A DNA stretch of 64,000 nucleotides from Crambe crambe (Eukaryota; Porifera; Demospongiae; Poecilosclerida; Crambeidae). The notes under the pieces were generated by a model. It saw only the letters and a list, made by a program, of their open reading frames with translations, was not told the DNA's origin and ran no database searches. Of this stretch, positions 1-26,673 are shown piece by piece. Where the stretch lies: the NCBI GenBank assembly GCA_963924555.1, contig OZ004595.1, forward strand, positions 2,604,001 through 2,668,000, given 5' to 3'. Numbering within the stretch: position 1 is the first letter of the stretch; every line of letters starts with the position of its first letter. The translations under genes were made by a program, and so were the position numbers.

Positions 1-23
1 TCAGTAGAACTTGTTTTGCTCAG

Positions 24-5295
<5,272 letters not shown>

Positions 5296-5583
5296 AACAG
5301 AAAGCAATGGAGTCAGTATATAATTAACCCAACCAGTTCTCAAGAAATAACACTAAGTTATAAAATTGTGATTTTATTTATTGTCTTTTTAAACCTTTTT
5401 TTTTAAACTAGAAAGTTCCTACCACTATTTTTATCATTAATTAATTATTAAAAATAGAAAAACCAGTACAAAATCAATAATTATCAGACAACAATAGTTC
5501 CATCATAATACTTCATAGTTAAGCTAATTTTGCTTTAAGTGACAGATGCACCTGTGGTTGTTTACTAGAATATAGTGAGCAGT

Positions 5584-5615
<32 letters not shown>

Positions 5616-5975
5616 TTGAGAAAAAAAAATAACTGTATATATAATTATACAAACTAAAATGGCATGATTATGATGGAATTAATTATATTAGGATGAGATG
5701 CAACATGGCAGAAAGGAGTATATAGAAAAGATTATACCACTACAGTTTATTACAATAGAAAAAACAAATATCAAATGGCTGCACTTCGATGTTGTAGTAT
5801 TGCGGACTGAGGGGGGGTGTGGGGGTTATGAGTTCGTGTCCTGCACGGATTGGAATTGGGCCAAAAGTTCGGCAGCTAGGAGTGTGTCTCCACTGTCCCT
5901 GCTGTTGTTGTTGTTTGCGTTGATGTTGACTGGATTAAAACCTGCAAAGGGCAAGAGAAGGAAATTAATGGTGTG

Positions 5976-6110
<135 letters not shown>

Positions 6111-7059
6111 CGTATGTATAATGACTTACTGGGTAGCTGTATCCTGGTGGCATGTGGTAGTGTTCCTATGGTGGGTGGGTGCTGTGTGAGAGCGGTGCAT
6201 GTGGCCATTGTAGATTGGTGAAGAGCAGGAGAAGGAAGGCGATCGGCAGAAACAACATGGTCTAAAATTAATCAGAGGAGAGAAACTAGAGATAAACATC
6301 AGGGTCTTATCAAATAGTGCTTTCCCTGTTAAATGGTAAACAATTTACATAAAAACAGTGTTTATCACTCTGGGACTTCACAGATACAAACTCTTGTACA
6401 TAAGCCCTCTACATATTGATAGCCTGGATTGTTTTGGGATAGAGTACAGGGAAACGCACGCTCTTCGAGTTGCTCTTGATTGACTGGGGAAGATGCTACG
6501 CATGTGTGGGAATGGCATTTGTGGGGGCTTTGGGGCATGCAACTCAAGAGTGGGACGTCTAATAATCAAAGAGAGGACACTTCACATAAGAGGACACACC
6601 TGGACAATCTAAAAGTACCTTATACATACACATACCACTAACCATACCAAAAGAGAAAAACCTCTCTATCGAGGACAAAAGACTGGATCCCAAATGGGTC
6701 CATTATTCAGAGATTCCAATAAAGTCATGTGAAATGCCTTAACGAGAATGCCAATGTAAACTTTGATACTACAATATTGTACAAACTAATTCTATTGAGA
6801 ATTGTACAGGTTTTGTTCTAATGTATACCATTTTGAGTCATGAGGGAGAAGCAGTAGGTGGTCTTATATTAGCAGATAGTAGTATTACTAACTCCTCTAA
6901 CCCAATAAGGAATAATGTTTCTAATAGTACATAATGTACTGTATATTTTATGGGTTTGAAAAATGCAACACAAATACAAGGCAACCTATTACAATATGGT
7001 GGCAATTTTCCCATATTTCACACGTATGGTACTAAGTACACACACACACACACACACAC

Positions 7060-7465
7060 ACACGTGTAAGTGGGGGGAGGGGATCAGGCAGAGAGATGGG
7101 AAATGATAGAAGGGGGATGAGTGAAGGAGGGGAGACTGAGAAATAGAAGTGGAGAGAGATGGAGGGAGGGAGAGAGATAGAAGTAGAGAGAGATGGAGGG
7201 AGAGTGAAGGAGGGCAGGGAGAGAGATGGAGGGGAGGGAGGGAGAGTGGAGAGAGACGGAGGGAGGGAGAGAAAGAGATGGAGGGGAGTGAGGGAGAGAG
7301 ATGGAGGGGAGTGAGGGAGAGAGATGGAGGGGAGTGAGGGAGAGAGATGGAGGGGAGTGAGGGAGAGAGATGGAGGGGAGTGAGGGAGAGAGATGGAGGG
7401 GAGTGAGGGAGAGAGATGGAGTGGAGTGAGGGAGAGAGATGGAGGGGAGTGAGGGAGGGAAGGAG
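7060..7465. repeat. Purine-rich minisatellite, 24-bp core
   Basis: From about 7275 to 7461 a 24-bp unit of the type GAGATGGAGGGGAGTGAGGG(AGAG) is repeated about eight times. The left part is a degenerate version, and a (CA)n stretch borders it at 7036-7062. All purine on the plus strand, it reads as low-complexity Ser/Pro/Leu on the minus strand and is not coding. Confidence 0.93.
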
Positions 7466-7527
7466 AGATGAGATAGAGCTCATGTGCTGTCAAGGAGTAT
7501 AGTGAGTAAGTCATGTACGCACATAAA

Positions 7528-16459
<8,932 letters not shown>

Positions 16460-16980
16460 CTAACACTGGCAATAAATGGACAATTAACATTTAAAATATT
16501 AACACCAACATCTACACCGAATTGGCTTCCACATGCACAGACAAACAATGCCATGCATAGTGAATGGATGGATAAATTTGCTCTCATGTGCCAACAATTA
16601 TATGATATAACCATACACACACAGACTGGAAACTGCCTTTCAGCATTTGGGGGACAATTTTAATTAACATCCACCATGTATGTCTGCATACAATGTACAG
16701 CATTCCGAATAGACGCATAACTGGTACAGGATTGGTCATTGAGGCTATGCACGATTGATATGGGACGTGATTAACCTTTGCTTAAAGTGTATGTGATATG
16801 ATTTGACCTTTGCTTTAAAGTGTACATGATGGAATTGGATTCCTTTGGTTGGTATATATCATACATATTTTATATTGATTAAAAATGGAGGAAAGCGATA
16901 ATCACCGTCCCAAGTGGAAAAGTGAGTGAGTAGGTGGAGTGAGTGAGTGGAAAAGTGGAAGTCAAATATTAGTTTTTTAA

Positions 16981-17570
16981 GGTGGTGGGCAAGAGAAAAA
17001 ATTTCGCGCGGTAAAATTAAAGTCACACCTACAAAGACAGCCAGATCGAGGTCTCTCTTTTTCAGGACACCTTAGAAGGGAGGCTGGCTGCTACAGCGAG
17101 CTTTACCCATCCAGTCACATCCCCAATAGTCGAATGGAGGGGAAGACGTAGACATTGGGGGGGGGGGGCATTTGGCCCTGGAAATCGACTAAGACCTGGC
17201 CCTCCCTGCTCATAGTTGCCCGGATCAACATAAACAATTAGTAGAAAATTATTTCTATCTATTTAAGCAACAATAATGATTCAATCTCTACGTAGCCCCC
17301 CGCAGTGTATTTTAAGCTAGCTTTGGGGGGGGGGGGGGGAAGTGGTTATAGCTTGCTTCAGGAGTGGATGAGACGTCCAGAAGTTCGATAAACTTCACGT
17401 GGATGTTGTTTGACACTGGCTTACTGCATGCTGACTTGACTCTGCTGGTAAATAGTATCACTATCATTCTACTAGAGTACTAAATTTCTTTGATATTATA
17501 TACAAAATGATGAGCTAAGAGAGAGGAACAGATGACAACATTGAAAATAATTTTTCACTAGCCCACCACC
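16981..17570. mobile_element. TTAA-flanked TIR element, 590 bp
   Basis: The left end GGTGGTGGGCAAGAGAAAAA mirrors the right end (TTTTTCACTAGCCCACCACC) with few mismatches. Both outer borders are TTAA (16977-16980 and 17571-17574). It has no long frame. This fits a non-autonomous Kolobok- or piggyBac-type transposon. Confidence 0.65.
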
Positions 17571-17601
17571 TTAAGAGGCCATGGGTCTGGAAATTTTGTG
17601 T

Positions 17602-17607
<6 letters not shown>

Positions 17608-17643
<36 letters not shown>
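17608..17643. repeat. (CA)n microsatellite
   Basis: About 18 CA units just outside the right end of the TTAA-flanked element. Confidence 0.9.
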
Positions 17644-17645
<2 letters not shown>

Positions 17646-18084
17646 AAAGAAAAAAATTCTCGCATTATGATAGTCAGACTACCAGATCAAAGGGTCTCGT
17701 GTTACTACCACCTCGTTTAGTCTACTTGGTAATGTGAGAAAAGAGGATTAAGTTAATAGACTGTGCCAAGAGATGGGAACTCTACCTCGGCATGCACCTA
17801 ATGCCTTTAAAAGCTAGATAGAACAGTTATGAAGCTTCTTCCATATATATGTTACACGGCACACCCATGATGAAGCTTCTCCTATATGTTACACGGCACA
17901 CCCATGATGCATGAAAGAGGATATGCATTAAGAAAGAAATGTGAATTAAGAAATTTAATTGAACCAAAAATCGATGAACGAACCAAATATAGTGGGACCT
18001 CCTGAATTAGAACATGTTTGGATTAGTACTAAATTGAATGAAGGAACCTTAATCTGATTAAGGACACTCTTGATCCCTATCTAT

Positions 18085-18175
18085 AATGGAACCTCTGATA
18101 CTACAACCTCTGATAATGGAACCTCTGATAATACAACCTGAACCTCTGATAATACAACCTCTGATGATGGAACAC
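18085..18175. repeat. Short tandem repeat CCTCTGATAATACAA
   Basis: Five or six imperfect copies of a unit of about 15 bp (ACCTCTGATAATACA or ...GGA). Confidence 0.8.
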
Positions 18176-19009
18176 ACCTAAGAGTTGTGTGGAGTTTACT
18201 TGTGGAAGGTCGACTACAGATATGAAATCTTTTCCAGGTTTATGGTATGTCAGCTTTGGGCAGAATATGTACATTCTTTCACTTTGTGTAAAATGTTTGT
18301 AATTTTTTAGAGTTGTTTTTTCTGTCCTTATGAAAACCCTCAAAGAAAATAATCAAAAAAGTATCAGCTTTAGTTTCGTATTCAAGAGTTACAGCAAATT
18401 GAAACATTCTCTCCAGCATTATCTTGTCAACCATGCAAATGATGATTAATGATTAATACTACTAATGCTCCTTTTAATTCTTATGATTCTCTCCTTCAAT
18501 TCTGTATGTTTTACTAGTGCTTACTAATTTCAAGTGCTCCTTTGATGCTTGCTAATGATTTCTAGTGCTTTTAATCTCTGCAAGATTGCCATTCCCTCCA
18601 TTGTGTGTGTTGAGTGGCACTACAGCCATCACTCCATGCATGCATTCATTGAAGCCACAACTTGAAAACAGGGCAGATTCAATTACTACAGACATGTATG
18701 GCATTCTGCAGAAACTTATTGAGCTCACATCTTCAAAAATACAGTTCACATCTTGAAAACAGGTTGGCTCTATACAACAGTGCATGGATCTTCATTCCAA
18801 CACCACATCCATTCATTTCAGATACACATCTTGAAAAACTGGCTTGCATTATTAATGCCATTATGACTTTATTGGTCTAAAACATTCGGTGTTATTTATC
18901 ATGTTAGGTAGTATGTATTCATCCACCAAATATGTACCTATCTGTTTGTCTCTTAGCTTGTCAAAGTCGATTCATATTACGATTCAAAAGTTCACACATT
19001 CAGAGCCAT

Positions 19010-19260
19010 AGAATATGCAGCATGCAATTGTATAAACTATATTCTATGGCTTTGAGTGTATAAACTTCTTCAATATGAATACTGCTCTGAGACTGCACGC
19101 TATGGTTCTGAATGCAATATGAATACTGCATATCATGGCTCTGAGTGTATAAACTACTGCATGTTGTATATTCCATGGCTCTGAGACTGCACGCTGTATA
19201 TATTCTATGGTTCTGAGTGCAATATGAATACTGCATGCATGCTGCATGTAGCATGTTTTC
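19010..19260. repeat. Degenerate minisatellite around TATGGCTCTGAG
   Basis: The phrases CTATGGTTCTGAGTGCAATA, GAATACTGCATG and CTGAGTGTATAAACT recur in varying order. Frames on the minus strand follow these repeats and are not convincing as a gene. Confidence 0.7.
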
Positions 19261-19889
19261 ATATAAATAAAGGCGGTTTCCACAGTTGCACAGGAAAACA
19301 AGTTTGTCATACGTAACTAGAGTTTTACACTGAGATGGACATGGCAAACCACCTACACAAGAACAAAGAACACCGCAGCATGGCAAACATAAACCCCCAT
19401 GGGACAGGCCACCTATGTACATAGCTCACAATACAAATCCCAAGGTAAAGGAGACTCGGTAGCACACACTTTTATGTAGCAATCTTTTTTCTTATAATTT
19501 ACACTATAACTCTATGGCCACACTAGTAGCTGGCCTTGGATAGAAGTTTGGAATATGTACGTATAATGTTGCAACACTATAATGGTGAAAGGAATTGTTT
19601 TTTTTTTCCTAAGATGTGATGGATGTAGTGTTGGAATAGTGATGTGTGCAGTCACTGCTGTACAGAGCCACCATGTTTTCAAGATTGAACCCAACTTGTT
19701 TTGAATCTCAATTGTTTGAAGGTAGTGATCTCAATTGGTGCAATAAGGTGCAACTAGTGATCACAACTAGTGATCTCAATTGGTGCAATAGTGATCCCAG
19801 TTGGTGCAGAAAGGTGTAATTAGTGATCTGAATTGGTGCAGAATGGTGCACAATACTCAAATACAAAGCAGGCATAAACCCATCCCCTA

Positions 19890-20147
19890 ATACCCAAGTG
19901 GGTGCAACCAAATAACCCAAGTGGGTGACATCTTACACCCTAATACCGAAGTGGGTGATACCTTACACCCTAATACCCAAGTGGGTGACATCTTACACCC
20001 TAATACCGAAGTGGGTGATACCTTACACCCTAATACCCAAGTGGGTGACACCTTACACCCTACTACCCAAGTGGGTGACACCTTATACCTTAATACCCAA
20101 GTAGTGGGTGACACCTTACACCCTAATACCCAAGTGGGGGACATAAC
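19890..20147. repeat. 30-bp minisatellite, about eight copies
   Basis: The unit is of the type CCCAAGTGGGTGACATCTTA plus CACCCTAATA. CCCAAGTGGG within each unit is a near palindrome. Because 30 is a multiple of three, it stays open in both directions (HPNTQVGDTL on the plus strand), which mimics a coding repeat. Confidence 0.95.
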
Positions 20148-20311
20148 CACGAGAGAGATATGTAAGTTGTGTTCTACAGGTTCTGAGCTTCACTCACTGT
20201 TGAGGCATTGTGATGTTTGTAGGAGGTGCAATGATGTGGAGTCTTGGGTAAGGTGAAGCTAGAATGCTTTGAGGTACTTCAGTAGGGTGGTAGATTCCTC
20301 CTGCATGTGTG

Positions 20312-20314
<3 letters not shown>

Positions 20315-20354
<40 letters not shown>
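20315..20354. repeat. (GA)n microsatellite
   Basis: About 20 GA units, with no splice acceptor recognised beside it. Confidence 0.95.
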
Positions 20355-20356
<2 letters not shown>

Positions 20357-22220
20357 GTTTACGTATAATAATCACTGTCATAGGTATTTCACCCCTTGAG
20401 GGTATTCTATACCTGCTGCAACTTCCTCAGTTCCCAACCAAATAAGGCATCGATGTGGGTGCAGAAAGTTACAGCAAAAACATTCAAGTTAAACAACAGA
20501 AAGAGGGAACGTAGTACTATTCAGTTAAAAGAGAACCTTCTCGAACAGTTCAGAAAGAGAGACAACCAATCTAGTGCATGTACGTACACATATGTACCTC
20601 TAGTAATACAATCCACTGAGTTTAAGAGAACGATTAATCACTTCTCTTACATGCCCACATGCTATCATGCACTGTTTTCCCAGAGCGAGAAAAACAAGAT
20701 GATAGGTCTTGTAATAATAAATTTGCACTAGCTAAAGCCATACCACATGATTTAGTATCATTTACAAACTAACTTATATAGGAGGGGGTCTCCGCCATTA
20801 TCCTTCTTAACTACGTAACACACTCAAGAAGCACCATGCTATGTGCGGAGTATCATGCATGCATGGATGTGTTGAAAATCGATACATCAAAGAATAACAC
20901 ATCAAAAACAAAAGCCACCCATCCCAAAACTCCACTTATACACAAGTATATCCCAGTTTTGTCATCTAACAAGCAAGTGCAGAGTCTCAACAAAAAAAAA
21001 GATGATTTCACCAGACGCTACTTTTTCCACCAGCAGAATCTTCAAACCACAGTGACACTTAAAAAATAAAAGGCTCCACCAGGCCTGTCTGGGAATGCAA
21101 ATGCTATGGGCTACATTCTCATTAGGATGTGTTTCCTCAACAGCTGGCACTCCTGGCTGGCACGTAAGTAGAAGAGAGGACAAGAAACTAACCACTACTC
21201 AGTATGTGAAGAAAAGAGAATTGACCACTATTACAATGGAGCAGAAGAGAAATCTGACCACCACTATATTCATATAATATAGCTTTCTCCGGAAACCCAG
21301 GCCACAGAATTATTATCTAGTATGGAATAAGTTAGAAGAAGTAGTCATAGACACAAACCACCATTACTACCACTAATGTTAGCTTTCCCACCACTAATGT
21401 CGGTTTTCCCACCCATACACCAGTCAGCCACAACAGGGCCGAGTGTAACTTCTTTTTTTTCCCAGGGTCCTTATCACAGCTGTTCACATGGTTGGGGAAA
21501 GCCTAGTCATTATCCTGTATATATAATAATAAATGTGTACCAGATCATGTGACCTTCAAGGTTCCGTGCTACTTGACAGAAATCAAGGCATGGTGTTACA
21601 TACATATATACATACATACATACATACAGGGTGCAATAGCATGCATGCAGTTGTATAAGAGTCACGGCCCATCTACTTTAGCTTCCAAAATTATCATGCA
21701 GAACCACGTACAGGTACACTTTATGAAGGCCTACAGTGTCTAATCGGATCACCCTAAAATGAGACCATATCATTAGTCATTCCAATACGAAGGCCTAGAT
21801 TATAAACAACCCTATAATGAGACCTTAAGGCCACTCCACCATGTCCCATTCCAAGAACTTCAACCTCTCTAAAGAGACCACCTCACTGACTTGGTAAAAA
21901 CATCAGACAGAGCCAATTTGGAATGTTGAAGCATTATGCTCTATACAAATGAATGTATGAACATACATTATTATTATTTCTGATGTCAATATGGTTCTGA
22001 CATGATTCCATATCTTCAGGACACAAAATGAGTCTGATATTAGTCAATCTAACTGATCTATAACATTAGTTATGCATTATTACAAAACAGGTAGTGTACA
22101 GATGTCATCCCCATTGTTCGGCAACCGAAACTTCGTCAGCTGGATTATGTGTTATCTGTGTGCAGCTGTAATTCAATAACTGAATAGACTACAGTAGCAA
22201 TTGTAGAGGTCAGTGGTGGT

Positions 22221-22774
22221 AGATGGCCGGGTGATCTGTACCATACACCATTATGTGAAAACCACTATGTATGAGATCATGTTTGCCACATGGGATGAGT
22301 GAATTGATCTTGACTTTAAGTTAAGGCCACTTTAGATGGCCGGGTGATCTGTGCCATACACTATTATGTGAAAATCACTACGTACAAGATCATGTTTGCC
22401 ACATGGGATGAGTGAATTGATCTTGACTTAAGTTAAGGCCACTTTAGATGGCCGGGTGATCTGTGCCATACACTATTATGTGAAAATCACTACGTACAAG
22501 ATCATGTTTACCACATGGGATGAGTGAATTGATCTTGACTTAAGTTAAGGCCACTTTAGATGGCCGGGTGATCTGTGCCATACACTATTATGTGAAAATC
22601 ACTACGTACAAGATCATGTTTGCCACATGGGATGAGTGAATTGATCTTGACTTAAGTTAAGGCCACTTTAGATGGCCGGGTGATCTGTGCCATACACTAT
22701 TATGTGAAAGTCACTATGTATAAGATCATGCTTGCCACATGGGATGAGTGAATTGATCTTGACTTAAGTTAAGA
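22221..22774. repeat. 112-bp tandem repeat, five copies
   Basis: Units start AGATGGCCGGGTGATCTGTG at about 22221, 22334, 22446, 22558 and 22670. The middle copies are nearly identical (about 112 bp each) and the outer two more diverged, the usual sign of homogenisation from the centre. There is no coding frame. Confidence 0.95.
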
Positions 22775-23160
22775 CCCAATGGAAAGGGTCATTGTAGCAC
22801 ATACACATAGGTGCACAATACCTTAGTACCCTATCAAGCAGAAGGAATGGTAAAGGGTGGCAACTTCCACAGCATCAAGTACTACATTAATATATGTATA
22901 CAGCATCTGGTCCATCTTCTCAATTTTCTCTCCTCAACTCATGATTTAAGTTCACAGTATCTTCAAGCCCCTTCTGAAGTATGGGCAGACATACCATACA
23001 TTTATTATGCGCACACAAATGATCTTTGTCAATACATTTTACACACCATTCCCATAGAGAAAAAGATATCACCATCTTAGTGGGTCCATAACCTCTCACA
23101 TTGCCAAGGAGGAAAGACAAAACCACCCAGTGGGTCCTATGGGTCGGGGATGTAACCACT

Positions 23161-25108
23161 TTCCCACGGCACTGGGACATTACTTGGCGAGTCTGATCAG
23201 GATGTAACAAGAAAATTTCCCCAGGGATATTAATTAGTGGGTCTGCAACCACTACATCTAAGCTCCCATGGACAAAAGACATAACCTTCCCCAGGGATAT
23301 TAGTAGGTCTGATCAGGATGTATGCCACACTTAAAAAGTCCCCTTTGCTTTCCCATGGACAAAAGACACAACCTTCCCCACGAACACAACTGGCATTGAT
23401 AGGCCTGGTCAGGGGTGGAACTTCTCCACCTTAAACTCTTTCACATGCAGGTTATGTCACTTCTACCCACAGACAGCCATAACCATAATAAACATACATC
23501 ACTAGGTGGTTGCATTCTTCCCACAATAAACAGACTGGAAAGACCGGTTTTAGGAGGTATTATATAATGGTATAAACAGACTCAAAAGATAAAGGAGTGG
23601 CTGTTACCAGTTTGACGAGTTTTTATCTCAGTATTATTACCTGAAGCATGAAGGTAGGCAGAAGATTCTCACAGGAGAGCTGGAGTGTCAAGTTTGTACA
23701 GGTACATTCTTTCCCACGATGTAATGACAACTCAGCTAGGATGACTACCCACCAACCACAGCACTGAATGCGTTCCCAGAAGCTCTCCCTATCAAGTGTC
23801 TGCACCGCCATACCACAGCCTTAATGGCACTGATGGGGTACAGCATATTTACATTGTGTTGTGCACACTCCAATGTTGTGGATTCCAGCTCTAATTTTCC
23901 CACACCGAAGCCAAACAAGTGTGGGAAGAGACAGTTTGACAAGACTGCTCTCAGGCTATATGCTTTACGCAATCAAGTATTGTCATCACCACATAGTGCA
24001 AACCGAGAGTGCTAATACATCTATAACAATACCTAATATGACAACATTATACCTTTAAAATTAAATAAATTTTTAAACAGGCAGTAGACGTGTCCTCCAT
24101 ATTTGCCTAGAATACCTATTCAGTAAGGACTTACCAGGGTTATCCCCAATTGAAACTGATCAGAGCGGTGCTTGAATACCACATTTTAAAGGATTTTGAT
24201 ATTTTTGTGGCTATTAAAAGACATTGTTTAACCACATGAAAGAAAAATGGGCCAATCAGAGTGGTATCACACCCTTTGGGGAGAATCCTACTTATTAGTC
24301 TTTTATTGGAGTAATACCTGTGGAGGGGAGTCTTACTCATTAAAGGTCCACTTATTATTAAGGGTCTAAGGTTAAGCAAGGCCACTTATTAAGCGTCCCT
24401 CTTATTAAGGGTCCTTTTATTAAAGGTCATCCATAAGGTTCGACATTTAATGTTTACAGGTATTGATGATACCATAATATTGTACTATGATGCTGAAATT
24501 TGGCCTCAGAGCGACATTTTAAAGTGATGGTAACTCAATAATGGTAGTCCAGTAGTCTGGCTGAAATAGCTACAGCCCAAATCGGGGCAATCCAAGACCA
24601 GCCCAGACCTCCCTGGCTCCAGGGCATTAAGTGGATGGGTCTGTCAGTCAGGACAAAACTAAGTAGTTTTTTTTTCTTTCGTGTCTATGAAATTTTGTGG
24701 GGTGAAGATTTCGAAGGAAAAAAAAAATTAACAAGGACGCTTTATAATTACAAAACCACGAAAAATTTTACCCAACAGAAATTTTTGCACTACATTTTCA
24801 GATATTATGCAAGTCAAATTATAGCTTTTGTTATCACAACAGTTCACTTGATCCCTTGATCATTGGCCAGTATCTGCTTTTTCTCAATTTTAAAACACCA
24901 GCTCTACAAGCTGGTTTTTTAAAAAGAATTATAGCAGATGATCAAAAGGTATCATTGACAAGTGAACGCAATTGCATGCAACATCAAATAGATCACTCTT
25001 GCAAATTGGTATTCAAGGACCCCACTTTCCTGAGAAATCAATTCACCAAAACCACAGATGGTTGTTTAGTGGTAATGTTCCCTGCATCCCTGGCTGCAAG
25101 CGTGGGAA
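23161..25108. promoter_or_regulatory. Group of CSL/Su(H)-type sites (YGTGGGAA)
   Basis: Exact eight-base matches, some on the minus strand, lie at 23161-23168, 23518-23525, 23711-23718, 23897-23904, 23920-23927 and 25101-25108. Five fall within 770 bp. The two at 23897 and 23920 are inverted with a 15-bp gap, the spacing of Su(H) paired sites, but they face away from each other instead of head to head. The group lies 5' of the recognised CSL exons. Binding is not shown by sequence alone. Confidence 0.4.
24135..24289. mobile_element. Short TIR element, CAGGGTTCTCCCC family
   Basis: It starts CAGGGTTATCCCCAATTGAA and ends TTTGGGGAGAATCCT. The interior (GATCAGAGCGGTGCTTGAAT, ACCACATGAAAGAAAAATGG) is the reverse complement of the copy at 62878-63030. 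About 155 bp, non-coding. Confidence 0.75.
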
Positions 25109-25938
25109 AGTGCTAATGGACACTTCATGAGCCAAATTGGCCATCATGTTCCTCCTCTATAATGATACTCTCCCAAAAAGTCCTTTACTCTCACATGCAA
25201 TCTACCAAAATAATGGATACACTTGGGACCCAGCCTTTTGTCCTCTGTATGAGAGGTTATCTTCCTTTGAAATACTCTCCCGCAAAGTTAACTGACAAAA
25301 GCTTTCTCAGTAGTTTTTTCACATGCAATATTACAACGGACACACTTGGGACCCAAGCCTTTGTCTGAGAGGTTATCCTCTTTTGGAGTTTAATTTTTTG
25401 CAAATTTTCATCGAGTGTACTGTCCCTGTCCCTTATTGTCCTCTTTTGAAGTGTCTTTTACTGACAGTTCTACTCTACACGGTAGCACACCAGACCAAGC
25501 AATTACAGTTGAGACTTTGTCTTTAGGACCAGAAGAAGAAGAAGAAAAAAAGTTCTCCTGATTAGAATTAAAGGTCCCCTATAGCTTTGGGTGACCTGAA
25601 CTGCAAATTTGTTATGGGGAGCTTGAAGTGCCTACAAAATGTATGTGTTGATTTCTACTCACCCACATTTAGAAATCAAAATACTATGGGCTATAGGTTC
25701 CTTTTTAATTTAGACTAAGTGCATAGCTACGTATAGAAACTCTGTTCCCAATGGTACTTACTAAAAACATTGGGGTTATGTGCTGTATATGTATGTATCT
25801 AGCATCTTGCACTCTTTATAGTATCACTCTTCACAAATTTTCCCACAGGGAAATAATCAGAAGTTGTCAACACTATGAGTGGTAACCTAATTACCTCAAG
25901 AGAGCAACAGTGATAACTACCCCGTTTTTCAGCTACAC

Positions 25939-25945
<7 letters not shown>

Positions 25946-25969
<24 letters not shown>

Positions 25970-25970
25970 G
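25946..25970. repeat. Poly-T/poly-G run
   Basis: About 9 T followed by about 20 G. Similar G or C runs are at 26503-26527, 26731-26752 and 26850-26869. Confidence 0.9.
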
Positions 25971-26398
25971 TGGGTGAGGAGGGGAGTGGCACGAAAAAGT
26001 TATGGCTCTTTGAAAAATAGTAGACTCCTCCTTTCCCTTAATGACCACCTTAAAAGTAGCCACTCATCACTTGAAATGATCCCCTCCACCTCCCTAGCAA
26101 CAAAGTGGTTGACTTTTAACACTGACACACACACACACACACACAGACACAAATTAATTCCCTTCTGAAGTTACTCACTCTCTCCTAGCAACCAGGTTGC
26201 AATATTACGTATAGCAGCAGCGCTGTTTAATAATGCTCCTGTTATGCTCCTAATGAGGTAGGTAGGTACCAGTATCCAACAGGTTCAATACAGCCAGCAT
26301 GTATACCCCATGTGATGGTCCCAACATTAATTGTGGGAAGCAGGAAAGTTATCAAGCACTGTTCAATACTGGGACTAATACACTTACTTAATACATAC

Positions 26399-26423
26399 CA
26401 GCTGAAGACTGAGACTGAGCCAT
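26399..26423 (-). CDS. Possible short initiating exon (MAQSQSSA)
   Basis: On the minus strand ATGGCTCAGTCTCAGTCTTC continues to CAGCTG, followed by a consensus donor GTATGT. A stop codon (TAG) lies in frame six bases upstream, so the ATG would be a genuine start. It could be a 5' exon of CSL, but its phase (1) does not fit the recognised CSL exon at 16427 (phase 2) without another exon or the weaker donor five bases further on. Confidence 0.25.
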
Positions 26424-26535
26424 GTTAGACTACCGATATGAACTCCAAAAGGATTCTGGGTGCAACTGCTTGGAATGAGATACCAGCAACTAGATTGCAG
26501 GTCCCCCCCCCCCCCCCCCCCCCCCCCAGACTCAC

Positions 26536-26673
26536 CAGGAAACCCAACCGCTGTGACAGGGACAAGTGGAGTGGCAGCTGTGACCGTTTGTCCATGTACC
26601 GAGTCGTGGGATGAGAGTCCAAACGGTAGATGGGAGTAGATTGGCTGACTGGTGTGTGGCAGTATTGTCAAAC
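26536..26673 (-). CDS. Candidate coding exon, unassigned
   Basis: The acceptor (ATATGTAG) and donor (CCTG|GTGAGT) are both good. The frame that continues phase 1 from 29634 is open throughout and encodes a Pro/Thr/Ser/Val-rich segment (LTILPHTSQPIYSH, then TAATPLVPVTAVGFP). It resembles the low-complexity N-termini of transcription factors. It could be an upstream CSL exon or part of an unrecognised gene. A second frame of the exon is also open, which lowers confidence. Confidence 0.3.

Noticed and set aside
19890-20147. CRISPR-like regular repeat
   Set aside because: The units abut with no unique spacers. It is a minisatellite in animal DNA.
22920-23282. Minus-strand frame with Cys-x2-Cys spacing (VKCIDKDHLCAHNKCMVC)
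   Set aside because: It looks like a zinc-binding motif, but the region is built of degenerate repeats, lacks splice support and matches no zinc-finger class.
23623-23972. Missing N-terminal CSL exon (RIFCLPSCFR resembling FFCPPP)
   Set aside because: The true exons were found at 16427-16236 and 14635-14544 with exact family motifs. This resemblance is accidental.
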